The position numbers and the translations under genes are program-made. 64,000 bases of DNA from Rhodococcus rhodochrous (GTDB lineage Bacteria > Actinomycetota > Actinomycetes > Mycobacteriales > Mycobacteriaceae): assembly GCF_014854695.1 (NCBI RefSeq), contig NZ_CP027557.1, positions 5,000,891 to 5,064,890 on the forward strand, in the 5' to 3' direction. Under the pieces are notes generated by a model. That model was not told where the DNA came from, searched no databases, and worked only from the letters and a program-made list of their open reading frames with translations. Shown in pieces: positions 7,564 to 16,681 of this stretch; positions within the stretch are counted from its first letter, which is position 1, and each line of letters starts with the position of its first letter.

Positions 7564-9515
7564 CAGTTGCCGATGAAGTCGTACTCGGCGAACTCGGCGC
7601 CACCTGACAGGCGGGCGTAACCGGGACCGCGGTCGAAGAAGGGCTCCTCCTCGCCGCGCTCGGCGCGCATCTGCGCACGCAGTGCCTCGGTGGCCTCGAC
7701 GTCGGCGGCGGGCTCGTCGGCCGAGGTGTCCTTCAGGATCACGCCGTAGTCGTCGCGGGCGCCCTCGACGGACACCTTGCGCCACAGCACGTCCCGGACC
7801 ACCTCGTCGATCGGACGATCGAGCGGGTCGCCCCAGCCACCGCCGCCGGTGGTGCGGATGCGCACGACCTCGCCGGCCTTGATCGGCTCGGCATCGGTGA
7901 GAGCGTCGAACTCGCGCTCGTTCGGGCCGCCGGGATCGAGGGTGACCGAGAACGGCTTGCCGGCCTTGCCACCCTTGACGCCCCAGCACGCGAGGATCGA
8001 ACGGTCTGCGATGGACATGAAGTTCGCGTCCTTGAGCATGCGGATGTGCTTCTCGTAGCCGAGACCACCGCGGTAGCGACCGGCTCCACCGGAATCGATT
8101 GCCAGACCCAGCTTCTCGACGATGAACGGGAAACGACTCTCGGTGAACTCGGTGGGCAGGTTCCGCGAGTCGGGCACCACGTGGATGGTGTCCTCACCGT
8201 CGGCGTAGTGCCGGCCGCCGGAGCCGCCGCCGAGCACCTCACGCATGAGGTACGAGTGGCCGTCGAAATCCTCACCGTACACACCGGTGTAGCGGATGGT
8301 CTCCTGGTCGGCGGGCATGTTGCCGTCGACCGCCTTGGCGACCACACCGGAGAGCACACCGAGCAGACGCAGGATCACGAACGTGCGAGCGTTGGTGGGA
8401 GCGGGGAAGATCGGAGTGATGAGCGTGCCCGGCTCCGGGAACTTCATCTCGATCAGCGGCACGACGCCCTCGTTGACGTCCAGCTCCGCCATGCGGTCCG
8501 GGGTGTCGGCCAGGTTGCGGAGGATCGGCGCCAGCCACTTGATGAGGAAGTTGCCGTCGGCGTAGTCACCGCAGTGGTTGATCGGGCCCTTCGCCTGCGG
8601 ACCGGTGCCGTTGAAGTCCAGGATCAGACGCTCACCGCCCTCGTCCTCCGGGGAGGTCTTGGTGAGCGTGATGCGCTGCACGTGCAGCATGGGCTCGTCC
8701 ACACCGTCGTGCTCGGCGTAGTCCTCCCAGGTGTACGTGCCCACCGGAATCTTGCTGAGGATCTCGCGGCGGTACGTCTCCGTGGTCGCGTCGAGGATCG
8801 CGTCGAAGCAGGCCTCGACGGTCTCGACGCCGTAGCGCTCGAACAGCTCCGACAACCGGCGCGCACCCATGAGGCACGCCGAGCACTCGGCGTCGAGGTC
8901 GGCGGCGAGCGAGTCGGGCATGCGGGAGTTGCGGGTCATGATCCGCAGCGCCGCCTCGTTCGGAACGCCCTGGTCCCACAGCTTGATCGGCGGGACCATC
9001 AGTCCCTCCTCGTACACCGTGGTCGCACCCGAGGGCATGGAACCGGGGCAGCAACCGCCGATGTCGTCGTGGTGGCCGAAGGCCTGCACGAACGCGACCA
9101 CCGAGGGCTCGGTGTCGCCGGGGCGGGTCGCGAAGACCGGGACGGTGACGCACAGGTCGGGGAGGTGTCCGATGCCGCCTTCGGAGAGGTAGACGTCGTT
9201 GTGGAAGAAGACGTCCCCGGGCTTCATCGTCTCGAGCGGGAAGTCCCGTGCCACCGGATGCACGAGCGCCGAGTACGACCGACCGGTGAGCTTGCGCAGG
9301 TTGCGGTCGTGGATGCCGGCGCGGAAGTCGTGGGCGTCGCGGATCATCGGCGAGCGCGAGGTCCGGGAGATGGAGGTCTCCACCTCCATCTCGACGCTGG
9401 CGAGGTAACCGGCGACGATCTCGACGAGCACCGGATCGGGAGCGGTGCCCGAAGCGTCGGTCAGCCGGAAGGGCTTGCGCGTCGTGGCCGCGGCGGGTTC
9501 GAGAGTCGCAGTCAT
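7563..9515 (-). CDS. hyuB: Hydantoinase B / oxoprolinase-family subunit (HyuB)
   Basis: 650 residues. HyuB subunits pair with HyuA to cleave cyclic amides with ATP (N-methylhydantoin, 5-oxoproline, caprolactam) or, in relatives, to carboxylate acetone or acetophenone. Typical features are SRSPMIRDAHDF, KPGDVFFHNDVYLSEGG, FGHHDDIGG near residue 145, LILDFNGTGPQ, and the glycine-rich C-terminal TTGGGGWGDPLDRP. The ATG at 9515 overlaps the HyuA stop by four bases (ATGA). Length fits a stand-alone B subunit, not a fused oxoprolinase. The sequence does not separate hydrolase from carboxylase; a gamma subunit of the acetone carboxylase type is not seen, which favours the amidohydrolase side. Confidence 0.9.
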   Translation of the reverse strand: MTATLEPAAATTRKPFRLTDASGTAPDPVLVEIVAGYLASVEMEVETSISRTSRSPMIRDAHDFRAGIHDRNLRKLTGRSYSALVHPVARDFPLETMKPGDVFFHNDVYLSEGGIGHLPDLCVTVPVFATRPGDTEPSVVAFVQAFGHHDDIGGCCPGSMPSGATTVYEEGLMVPPIKLWDQGVPNEAALRIMTRNSRMPDSLAADLDAECSACLMGARRLSELFERYGVETVEACFDAILDATTETYRREILSKIPVGTYTWEDYAEHDGVDEPMLHVQRITLTKTSPEDEGGERLILDFNGTGPQAKGPINHCGDYADGNFLIKWLAPILRNLADTPDRMAELDVNEGVVPLIEMKFPEPGTLITPIFPAPTNARTFVILRLLGVLSGVVAKAVDGNMPADQETIRYTGVYGEDFDGHSYLMREVLGGGSGGRHYADGEDTIHVVPDSRNLPTEFTESRFPFIVEKLGLAIDSGGAGRYRGGLGYEKHIRMLKDANFMSIADRSILACWGVKGGKAGKPFSVTLDPGGPNEREFDALTDAEPIKAGEVVRIRTTGGGGWGDPLDRPIDEVVRDVLWRKVSVEGARDDYGVILKDTSADEPAADVEATEALRAQMRAERGEEEPFFDRGPGYARLSGGAEFAEYDFIGN

Positions 9516-11614
9516 CGGGTGGCTCCGTTCGAGTCGGATGTCTTGGTGAGGCGGATGTTGCCGAAAGAGTCGATGCGAGCGCGGAATCCGGGGTGGACCG
9601 GGATGGTCGAGCTGAATTCCTCGATCACGGCGGGACCTTCGAGTTCGTCGCCGGCGCCGAGGCGGGCGCGGTCGTACACGCGGGTGGTGACCCACTCGTC
9701 GAAGTACGCCTCGCGGGTGCCGGTGAGGGCGGCGTCCGCACCCGTGCCCGGGGCGATCTCGGCGAGTTCCGGTCGCTTGATGGGTCCGATGCCGCTGACG
9801 CGGAGGTTGACCCATTCCACGTGCTGGTGGGGATCGTTGCGGAAGTCGTAGCCGTAGAGCTCGCGGTGGGCCTGGTGGAAGCGTTCGGCCGCCTCGTCCA
9901 TCAGTTCCTGGGTGATGGGGCCGTCGCCGACCGGCACGCGCACCTCGAATGCCTGGCCGAAGTAGCGCAGGTCCGCCGAGCGGGCGTACTGCCGCTGGTC
10001 GGGACCGAATCCCTCGTCCTCCAGGGCACGTTCGGCCTCGGCCGCGAGGGCGTCGAGTCCGGCCTGCAGCTCCTCGATCTCCAGCCGATCGTGGCGGCTG
10101 ACGTGCGTCTGCACGTAGTCGTTGCGGACGTCGACGGTGAGCAGCCCGAAGGCCGAGACGTTGCCCGGGTTCAGCGGCACGAGGACGTCCTTGAGACCGA
10201 GGATGTCGACGAGGCGGCAGGCCAACAGCGAACCGGAGCCGCCGAAGGTCACCAGGGTGAAGTCGCGGACGTCGAGACCGCGCTTGACGGTGATCTGGCG
10301 CAGCGCGTTGGCCTGGTTCCAGGCCGACACCTCGAGGATGCCCGTGGCGCACGCCTCGAACTCGAGGCCGAGACGGTGTGCGAGTTCCTCGACGCCCTTG
10401 CGGGCGAGTTCGGTGTCGAGCGGGATCTCACCACCGAGCAGGTGGGGAGGGATGCGGCCGAGCAGGACGTGGGCGTCGGTGATGGTCGGCTCGTTGCCGC
10501 CCTTGCCGTAGCACAGGGGCCCGGGATCGGCGCCCGTCGATTGCGGGCCGACGCGCAGGGTGCCCTCGGGGGTCATCCAGGCGATGGAGCCGCCACCGGC
10601 GCCGACGGTCACCACGTCGATCATCGGGATCTTCGACGGGTAGACACCCACGCGACCTTCCGTGGTGAGGGCCGGCTCGCCGCCGACGACCACGGTGACG
10701 TCCGTGGAAGTACCACCACCGTCGCAGGTCAGCACCTGGTCGACACCCGCGACACCTGCGATCAGGGCCGCACCCAGGGCACCGGCCGCGGGTCCGGAGA
10801 GCACGGTGGTGATCGGCTGGTGCACGACCTCCTTGGCCGAGAGCACGCCGCCGTTGGACTTCATCACGTAGAACGGGATGTCGCGCTGCTCGCCCTCGGC
10901 GGAGGAGAACTCGCGCAGACGGTTCGCGATGTTGCTGACGTAGTTGCGGATGTTGGGCTTGACCGCGGCGTCGACGAGGGTCGTGATGGACCGCTCGTAC
11001 TCGCGGTACTCGCGCAGCACCTCGCTGGAGATGCTCACGGTCGCCTCCGGGTACTCCTCCATGAGGATGTCGCGGACGCGGCGCTCGTGTTCGGGGTTGG
11101 CGTAGGAGTGCATGAGGCACACGCCGACGGTGAGGATCTCGCGGTCCTTGAAGAAGCGGGCGGCGGCGCGGACGTCGTCCTCGTTCAGGGGACGGATCTC
11201 GCTGCCGTCGTAGGCGAGACGGCCCCGGATGGTGCGGACGCGGTCGGCCGGCACGATGCGGTCGGGCTTGACCCAGAAGTAGGAGTTGCCGTAGCCGTCG
11301 GGGACCGACTGGCGGGCGATCTCGAGGACGTGTTCGTAGCCCTCGGTGGTGATGAATCCGAGGGTGCCGACCTTGCCTTCGAGGAGCTTGTTCGTCGCGA
11401 CGGTGGTGCCGTGGCTGACGGCGTCGATCGCGTCGCCGGTCTCGCCGAGCTGCGCGAGGACCTTCTCGATGCCGGCGAGGAAACCGATGGCCGGATCCTG
11501 CGGTGTCGACGGGGTCTTCGTGGTGACGATGGCGCCGGACTCGTCGTCCACCGCGACCACGTCCGTGAATGTTCCGCCGGTATCGATGCCGACCCGAATC
11601 TTCCTGGATCCCAT
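9512..11614 (-). CDS. hyuA: Hydantoinase A / oxoprolinase-family ATPase subunit (HyuA)
   Basis: 700 residues of the ASKHA-type ATPase family. The phosphate-binding motif VGIDTGGTFTDVVAVDD begins at about residue 7; further signatures are SHGTTVATNKLLEGK, VLSGPAAGALGA, TCDGGGTSTDV and VTFGGSGSL. It hydrolyses ATP to activate the amide carbonyl of a cyclic substrate in a complex with HyuB. The ATG at 11614 is chosen for the near-ideal GGAGGAAAC just upstream; a longer frame to 11746 is low-complexity. First gene of the run ending at 3106, separated from the molybdenum hydroxylase operon by the terminator at 11756. Confidence 0.92.
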   Translation of the reverse strand: MGSRKIRVGIDTGGTFTDVVAVDDESGAIVTTKTPSTPQDPAIGFLAGIEKVLAQLGETGDAIDAVSHGTTVATNKLLEGKVGTLGFITTEGYEHVLEIARQSVPDGYGNSYFWVKPDRIVPADRVRTIRGRLAYDGSEIRPLNEDDVRAAARFFKDREILTVGVCLMHSYANPEHERRVRDILMEEYPEATVSISSEVLREYREYERSITTLVDAAVKPNIRNYVSNIANRLREFSSAEGEQRDIPFYVMKSNGGVLSAKEVVHQPITTVLSGPAAGALGAALIAGVAGVDQVLTCDGGGTSTDVTVVVGGEPALTTEGRVGVYPSKIPMIDVVTVGAGGGSIAWMTPEGTLRVGPQSTGADPGPLCYGKGGNEPTITDAHVLLGRIPPHLLGGEIPLDTELARKGVEELAHRLGLEFEACATGILEVSAWNQANALRQITVKRGLDVRDFTLVTFGGSGSLLACRLVDILGLKDVLVPLNPGNVSAFGLLTVDVRNDYVQTHVSRHDRLEIEELQAGLDALAAEAERALEDEGFGPDQRQYARSADLRYFGQAFEVRVPVGDGPITQELMDEAAERFHQAHRELYGYDFRNDPHQHVEWVNLRVSGIGPIKRPELAEIAPGTGADAALTGTREAYFDEWVTTRVYDRARLGAGDELEGPAVIEEFSSTIPVHPGFRARIDSFGNIRLTKTSDSNGATR

Positions 11615-11755
11615 GTTTCCTCCTGGGTTCGTCTCGCCGGTGTCCCACCTGACGTCTGATGACATTCCACCCCCTGAGCGGCGGTGTTTCTTTGTCACAT
11701 CTCGCCGAACTCGTCGCCTGGAGTTCGGAGTTCGGGCACCTGCCACCTGCAGACG

Positions 11756-11792
11756 ACGGCACCCCCGGGCCGTGATGGCCCGGGGGTGCCGT
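11756..11792 (-). terminator. Strong 16-bp stem-loop after the molybdenum hydroxylase operon
   Basis: ACGGCACCCCCGGGCC (11756-11771) pairs perfectly with 11777-11792 around loop GTGAT. It lies 18 bases past the stop of the CoxG-like gene and about 140 bases before the hyuA start, so it separates two transcription units of the same cluster. Confidence 0.85.
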
Positions 11793-11809
11793 GGAGATTC
11801 GACGAAAGG

Positions 11810-12490
11810 TCAGCGTCGGGCGAGGATCGCTCCCAGGGCGACGCCCGCCAGCGCGATACCGGCGCCCACTCCTGCCGACAGCAGAACCGTTGCTGCCGAG
11901 GGCGTTCCGGCCGGTTCCGGTGCAGCTGCTGCGGCGGCAGCCACGGGCAGCGCGGTGGTCCTCACGCCCGCACCCTCGGCGACCTCGGCCACCTCGGCTC
12001 CGTTCACGCCCGCGACGGCTGCGGCTTCGGGCGCACTCGGTGCCACCGGCAGACCGTTGGCGATCACACCGTCGATGCCGTTGAAGAACACGCCGGCCAT
12101 CTTCTTCGCAACACCGGTGATCATCCGCTGCCCGACGCCCCCGACCATGCCGCCGACGACCGCGTCCGCGTCGTAGGTGAGCACGGTGCCACCGTCACGT
12201 TCTTCGAGACGCACCGCCACGTCCGCCTTGACCGTTCCCGGAGCACCGGAGCCCGACGCCGTCATGACGAACGATTCGGGACGATTCTGCTGCGACAGCA
12301 CCACTTCCCCGTCGTAGGTGCCCTTGATGGAGGCCACCCCGGCGGTGATGGACAGCTTGTAGTGGTTGTCGCTGATCTGCTCGAGCGACTGCACGCCCGG
12401 GATCGTCGCCGCGAGAACACGGCCGTCCTGCAGGCTGTCGTACACCACGTCGGGGGGTGCCTGCAGTTGCGCGGTACCGGCGATTCTCAT
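11810..12490 (-). CDS. CoxG-like SRPBCC protein with C-terminal membrane anchor
   Basis: 226 residues. The first 150 form a CoxG/START-like domain (starts MRIAGTAQLQAPPDVVYDSL, then IPGVQSLEQIS, and GGMVGGVGQRMITG). An Ala/Pro/Val-rich linker follows, and residues about 200-224 form a single hydrophobic helix ending in basic ARR. In carbon monoxide dehydrogenase CoxG recruits the enzyme to the membrane; the tail anchor supports the same role here. The start codon overlaps the large-subunit stop (ATGA). Last gene of the hydroxylase operon. Confidence 0.88.
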   Translation of the reverse strand: MRIAGTAQLQAPPDVVYDSLQDGRVLAATIPGVQSLEQISDNHYKLSITAGVASIKGTYDGEVVLSQQNRPESFVMTASGSGAPGTVKADVAVRLEERDGGTVLTYDADAVVGGMVGGVGQRMITGVAKKMAGVFFNGIDGVIANGLPVAPSAPEAAAVAGVNGAEVAEVAEGAGVRTTALPVAAAAAAAPEPAGTPSAATVLLSAGVGAGIALAGVALGAILARR

Positions 12491-15015
12491 TCGTTCTCCT
12501 TGTTTCGGGACGCCGCGTGGGTCAGACGCAGCTCGAACAACTCCGAGGGGGAAATCGGCATGCTGGTGATCGGGATGCCCTCCGCGTCCTCGACGGCCGC
12601 GGCGATCACCGCCGAGGTGGGGATGACACCGGCCTCGCCGGCGCCCTTCATTCCGAGAGGATTGAGCGTGGACGGGGTGACGGTGTGGTCCATCTCGAGG
12701 GAGTCGGGCATCTCCGTCACGAAAGGCATGAGGAAGTCCATGTACGACGCGTTGAGCATCTGCCCGTGCTCGTCGTAGACGATCTTCTCGTAGAGCGCGC
12801 CGCCGATGCCCTGCGCGACCGCGCCTTGCACCTGGCCCTCGACGATGCGCGGATTGATGACGTTGCCGCAGTCGTGCACCACCGCGTACCGAAGCACCCG
12901 GATCTCGGCGGTGACAGGATCGGTCTCGACGATCGCCGCGTGGATTCCCGATGCGAACGTCGACGTGGGCGGCGAATAGTAGCCGGTCGCCTCGAGGCCG
13001 GGCTGCTCACCCTCGAGGACGGGCGGCACCGACATGTCGGTCTCGGCGTTCGCAAATCCCGTTGCGCGGCGGGACGCATCGTCGAAGGCGTAGCGGAGCG
13101 GGTTCGACAGCACGGCCACGACACCGAGCGGGATCGAGGTTCCCTCGGCGCCGGGTTCGGTGCCCACCACGCACACGTGCCCCTCGCGCAGTTCGAGATC
13201 GGCGACGTCGGCGTGGAGATGGTCCGCGGCGATCTTCTTCGCCTTCTCCGCCACCATCTGCGCGGCGACATGGAAGGCGGAACCGGACATCACGGCACCG
13301 CGCGAGGCGAACGTGCCGACCGCGTAACCGAATCGACGGGTGTCGCCGGTGACGATCTCGACGTCGGAGACCGGCACACCGAGATCGTCCGCGACGATCT
13401 GCGCGAAGGAGGTCTGGTGCCCCTGGCCCTGAGTCGTCAGGCCTGTGGCGGCCTTGACCTTGCCCGAGGTCTCGATGAGCACGTGTGCGCCCTCGTACGG
13501 GCCCGGTCCCGTGCCCTCGACGTACGCTCCCACACCGATGCCGACGCGACGGCCCTCGGCGCGGGCGCGTTCCTTGTACTCCGCGAACTCGTCCCAGCCG
13601 ATGAGCTTCCTGAGCTTGTCCATCCCGGCCTGGTAGTCACCGCTGTCGTAGATGAGCGGGCGACCGTCCTGGAAGATCAGATGGAAGTCGTAGGGCATCT
13701 CCTCGGGGCGGATGAAGTTGGTCTCGCGGACCTCGAGGACATCCTTGCCGAGATGCTTGGCGATGGCGTCCATCGCCCGTTCCATCGCGAACACGCCCTG
13801 GGGCCGTCCCGCGCCGCGATAGGGCGTGACGATGACCGTGTTGGTGTACAGCGAGTAGGCGTCCACCCGGAAGGCGCGCGGCTTGTAGGGGCCGAGCACC
13901 TGCGTGGAGGTGTTGAGCAGCACGATGATTCCGTACGGCAGGTACGCGCCGTTGTCGTGCCAGATCGAGAAGTCGAAGGCCAGCAACCGGCCGTCGTCGT
14001 CGAACCCGACGGTGACCTCGTGGATCTGCCCGCGCTCGTGGGCGCTGGAGACGAAATGTTCGCGCCGGTCCTCGACCCACTTGACCTCGTTGGAGATCCC
14101 GGCCTGCCCCAGCTTGCGCGCGGCCCAGGTGACCATGACCTCCTCGGGCCACGGGTGGACGATCTTCACACCGAAACCGCCGCCGACGTCGGGGGCGATG
14201 CAGTGGACCTTGTTGTGCGCCATGCCCAATCGCGCTGCGATCGCGGCACGGGCAGAGGTCGAGGTCTGGGTGGACGTCCAGAAGGTCAACGCCTTCTCGT
14301 CGTCGTCCCAGCGGGCGTAGACGCCCTTGCCCTCCATCGGCATCGACGCCGAACGTTCGATCTCGAGGTCGAGGGTCAGCGTGTGCGGTGCCGCGGCGAG
14401 TTCCGCCTCGATGTCGCCGAAACCGTGCTGGAGATGCGCCGCGACGTTGTCGGGCACATCCGGGTGGACGACGTGCTCGGCGTTGCGTGCGGTGTCGACA
14501 CCGACCACCGCCGGAAGGGCCTCGTAGGTGATGTCGATCAGCGCGCAGGCGTCCTCGGCGATGTACCGGTTGTCGGCGACGACCATCACGATCGCCTCAC
14601 CGACATGGTTCACCTCGTCCTTCGCGAGCGGATATCCGTTGCGCGGAGCGGTGATCGCGGGGTGCGGGATGAGCAGCGGGAGGTTCTCGGCCATCTCGGG
14701 CGAGTCGGCCTCGAGATCGTCGTAGGTGTAGATGGCGTGCACGCCCGGCAGTTCGAGCGCCGCGTCGACGGCGATGTCGAGGATGCGAGCGTGGGCGTGC
14801 GGCGACCGCACGAAGGCCGCAGCGAGAGCGCCGTGCCCGAGATCGTCGAGATAGCGACCGTTGCCGCTGACGAGCCGGTTGTCCTCGACGCGTGGGATGG
14901 GCTTGCCGAACGACTTGCCCGACTCGGTGGCACCGCCGATGTCGGCGGGAGCGAGGTCGGTCGTCGTGCTCGTCGAGGTGGAGTTGGAGACGGGCGAATC
15001 GGAGACACTGGTCAT
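12487..15015 (-). CDS. Molybdopterin-binding large subunit of a xanthine dehydrogenase/CoxL-family hydroxylase (form II)
   Basis: 842 residues. The Mo-pterin domains show GKPIPRVEDNRLVSG near residue 37, DVGGGFGVK near 278-286, TPYRGAGRPQG near 397, TTQGQGHQT and the catalytic GMKGAGEAG near 790, whose Glu is the base in this family. The active-site loop YRGAGR is the form II type; genuine CO dehydrogenases have a Cys-containing AYxCSFR loop, so CO oxidation is unlikely. It hydroxylates a carbon of an N-heterocycle or aldehyde with water as oxygen donor. ATGA overlaps join it to the small subunit upstream and CoxG downstream. The substrate cannot be read from the sequence. Confidence 0.92.
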   Translation of the reverse strand: MTSVSDSPVSNSTSTSTTTDLAPADIGGATESGKSFGKPIPRVEDNRLVSGNGRYLDDLGHGALAAAFVRSPHAHARILDIAVDAALELPGVHAIYTYDDLEADSPEMAENLPLLIPHPAITAPRNGYPLAKDEVNHVGEAIVMVVADNRYIAEDACALIDITYEALPAVVGVDTARNAEHVVHPDVPDNVAAHLQHGFGDIEAELAAAPHTLTLDLEIERSASMPMEGKGVYARWDDDEKALTFWTSTQTSTSARAAIAARLGMAHNKVHCIAPDVGGGFGVKIVHPWPEEVMVTWAARKLGQAGISNEVKWVEDRREHFVSSAHERGQIHEVTVGFDDDGRLLAFDFSIWHDNGAYLPYGIIVLLNTSTQVLGPYKPRAFRVDAYSLYTNTVIVTPYRGAGRPQGVFAMERAMDAIAKHLGKDVLEVRETNFIRPEEMPYDFHLIFQDGRPLIYDSGDYQAGMDKLRKLIGWDEFAEYKERARAEGRRVGIGVGAYVEGTGPGPYEGAHVLIETSGKVKAATGLTTQGQGHQTSFAQIVADDLGVPVSDVEIVTGDTRRFGYAVGTFASRGAVMSGSAFHVAAQMVAEKAKKIAADHLHADVADLELREGHVCVVGTEPGAEGTSIPLGVVAVLSNPLRYAFDDASRRATGFANAETDMSVPPVLEGEQPGLEATGYYSPPTSTFASGIHAAIVETDPVTAEIRVLRYAVVHDCGNVINPRIVEGQVQGAVAQGIGGALYEKIVYDEHGQMLNASYMDFLMPFVTEMPDSLEMDHTVTPSTLNPLGMKGAGEAGVIPTSAVIAAAVEDAEGIPITSMPISPSELFELRLTHAASRNKENE

Positions 15016-15683
15016 GCTCGTCCTGCCTTTCCTCCGACCGGAGCGGTGGTGCCGCGAACCTTGGCGTCGAGCGAGGCACGGGCCGCCTCGCTGTCGGGGC
15101 CGAGCGGTGAGCCTCCGGACCGTTCACGTTTGATCTCGGCGGCGCGCAACACGGCCGCCCGGATGTTCTGATAGCCCGTGCACCGGCACAGATTGCCCGC
15201 GATCGCCTCGGTCGCCTCCTCGTGGGTGGGCGACGGGTTCTCCTCGAGGAAGGCGGCGATCGTGGTGACGAATCCCGGTGTGCAGAAACCGCATTGCAGA
15301 CCGTGACAGTCGACGAACGCCTCCTGTACGGGATGCAGGGTGCCGTCCGGTTCGACGAGCCCTTCGACCGTCGTCACCGATCGGCCCTCGAGGCTCGCGG
15401 CGAGCACGAGGCACGACCGCACCGGCTTGCCGTCGAGCAGCACCGTGCACGCGCCGCACACACCGTGCTCGCATCCCACGTGGGTGCCGGTCTGGCGGAG
15501 GTGATGACGGATCGCGTCCGATGCCAGCGTGCGCGAGGGCAGCACGACCGTCTGCGTCACGCCGTTGAGGGCGAAGGTCACGGCGACGTGGTGCTCGCCG
15601 GTCTCCGCCTGCATCTCGTCGACCTGTTCGGCGACGGTCCGCCGCGAGGCGTCGCGACCACCCTTGTGGATCGAACTCGTCAT
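15012..15683 (-). CDS. [2Fe-2S] small subunit of the molybdenum hydroxylase
   Basis: 223 residues. The N-terminal ferredoxin-like domain carries GCEHGVCGACTVLLDG plus a fourth Cys (RSC), and the second cluster motif is LQCGFCTPG and NLCRCTGYQNI, giving all eight cluster cysteines. It passes electrons from the molybdenum centre to FAD. About 35 extra residues at the N-terminus and 40 at the C-terminus exceed the usual 160-residue core. Both ends overlap neighbours by four bases. Confidence 0.93.
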   Translation of the reverse strand: MTSSIHKGGRDASRRTVAEQVDEMQAETGEHHVAVTFALNGVTQTVVLPSRTLASDAIRHHLRQTGTHVGCEHGVCGACTVLLDGKPVRSCLVLAASLEGRSVTTVEGLVEPDGTLHPVQEAFVDCHGLQCGFCTPGFVTTIAAFLEENPSPTHEEATEAIAGNLCRCTGYQNIRAAVLRAAEIKRERSGGSPLGPDSEAARASLDAKVRGTTAPVGGKAGRA

Positions 15684-16594
15684 CGACTTCCTCCCGTGTG
15701 CATCGGTACCCGTGTGTCGTCACGGATCGCGTCCTGCGCGGCCGCGAAGCCGACACGGCCGGTCAGTGCCGCCACCAGCTGCGACCGGTAGCGGTCGGTG
15801 GCGTGGATGTCCGCCTCCGTCTCGACGGTCTCGCGTGCCTTCTCCGCGACCTGCTGCCAGAGCGGGTCGCGCTCGTCGTGCGCCGAGGCGCCGCGCAGGA
15901 TGTCGGTGTAGTCGACGACCTGCCCGAGCTCTCCTGCGGAGACGTAGGTCATCCGGGCGGACGTCACCGCGCCGTCCTCGACCTCCACCTGCGCGACCAC
16001 GCCGACGAGGGCGTAGTCGCCGTGGCGTCGTGCGATCTCGTCGATGGCGGTGCCGGTGCCCGGACGCGCCGCCGGCACCGTCACGCTGGTCGCGATCTCG
16101 TCGGCTTCGAGGGTCGATTCGAGCGGGCCGGCGAACAGCTCCGAGGCGGAGATCTGCCGGACTCCGCGCACCGAGCGGACGGTGAGCGTTCCGCCGAGCA
16201 GCGACAGCACGGCCGGCATCTCCGCGGACGGATCGGCGTGGACGATCGATCCGACGGTCGTTCCGCGATTACGGATGGTCGGGTGTGCGACCAGGCGGAG
16301 CGCGCGGCCCAGCAGGGGCTGGACCTGCGCGACCGTCGGATCGGATTCGAGCGCTGCGTGGGTGGTGAGCGCGTCGAAGGTGACGCCGAGTTCCGGCGAA
16401 GCGGAGATCGCATCGAGGCGCGGAATGGAGCCGATGTCGACGAGGTGAGCCGGTGCCGCCAGGCGCATCGACAGCAGCGGAATCAGTGACTGGCCGCCGG
16501 CGAGCACTTTGCCCTCGTGCGCGACCCCAGCGAGGATCTCGCAGGCTTCATCGATCGACCGCGGTCGGTGATAGGTGAGTGGCGACGGTTTCAT
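15680..16594 (-). CDS. FAD-binding medium subunit of the molybdenum hydroxylase
   Basis: 304 residues of the CoxM/xanthine dehydrogenase FAD-subunit family. FAD-contact motifs AGGQSLIPLLSMR (about residues 31-43) and TIRNRGTTVGSIVHADPSAE (about 103-122) are present, followed by the C-terminal CO_deh_flav domain (DEIARRHGDYALVGV). It accepts electrons from the iron-sulphur subunit. The ATG at 16594 (MKPSPLTYHRP) matches family starts; upstream codons are not conserved-looking. First gene of a four-gene operon, 87 bases after the permease stop. Confidence 0.92.
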   Translation of the reverse strand: MKPSPLTYHRPRSIDEACEILAGVAHEGKVLAGGQSLIPLLSMRLAAPAHLVDIGSIPRLDAISASPELGVTFDALTTHAALESDPTVAQVQPLLGRALRLVAHPTIRNRGTTVGSIVHADPSAEMPAVLSLLGGTLTVRSVRGVRQISASELFAGPLESTLEADEIATSVTVPAARPGTGTAIDEIARRHGDYALVGVVAQVEVEDGAVTSARMTYVSAGELGQVVDYTDILRGASAHDERDPLWQQVAEKARETVETEADIHATDRYRSQLVAALTGRVGFAAAQDAIRDDTRVPMHTGGSR

Positions 16595-16681
16595 TGAACA
16601 GATCCTGCCCGCATAGTGCGATCGACGTTTCGTGGAGAAGTGACAAAGCTCACCGGTCGACAATGTCAGATGTAATAGAGG

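Noticed and set aside
9593..11659. 688-codon plus-strand frame
   Set aside because: Antisense to hyuA; no motif, biased composition.
12457..15171. 904-codon plus-strand frame
   Set aside because: Shadow of the molybdenum hydroxylase large subunit, whose catalytic motifs are intact on the other strand.
11810..16594. Aerobic CO dehydrogenase (coxMSLG)
   Set aside because: Active-site loop is YRGAGR, not the Cys-containing form I loop.
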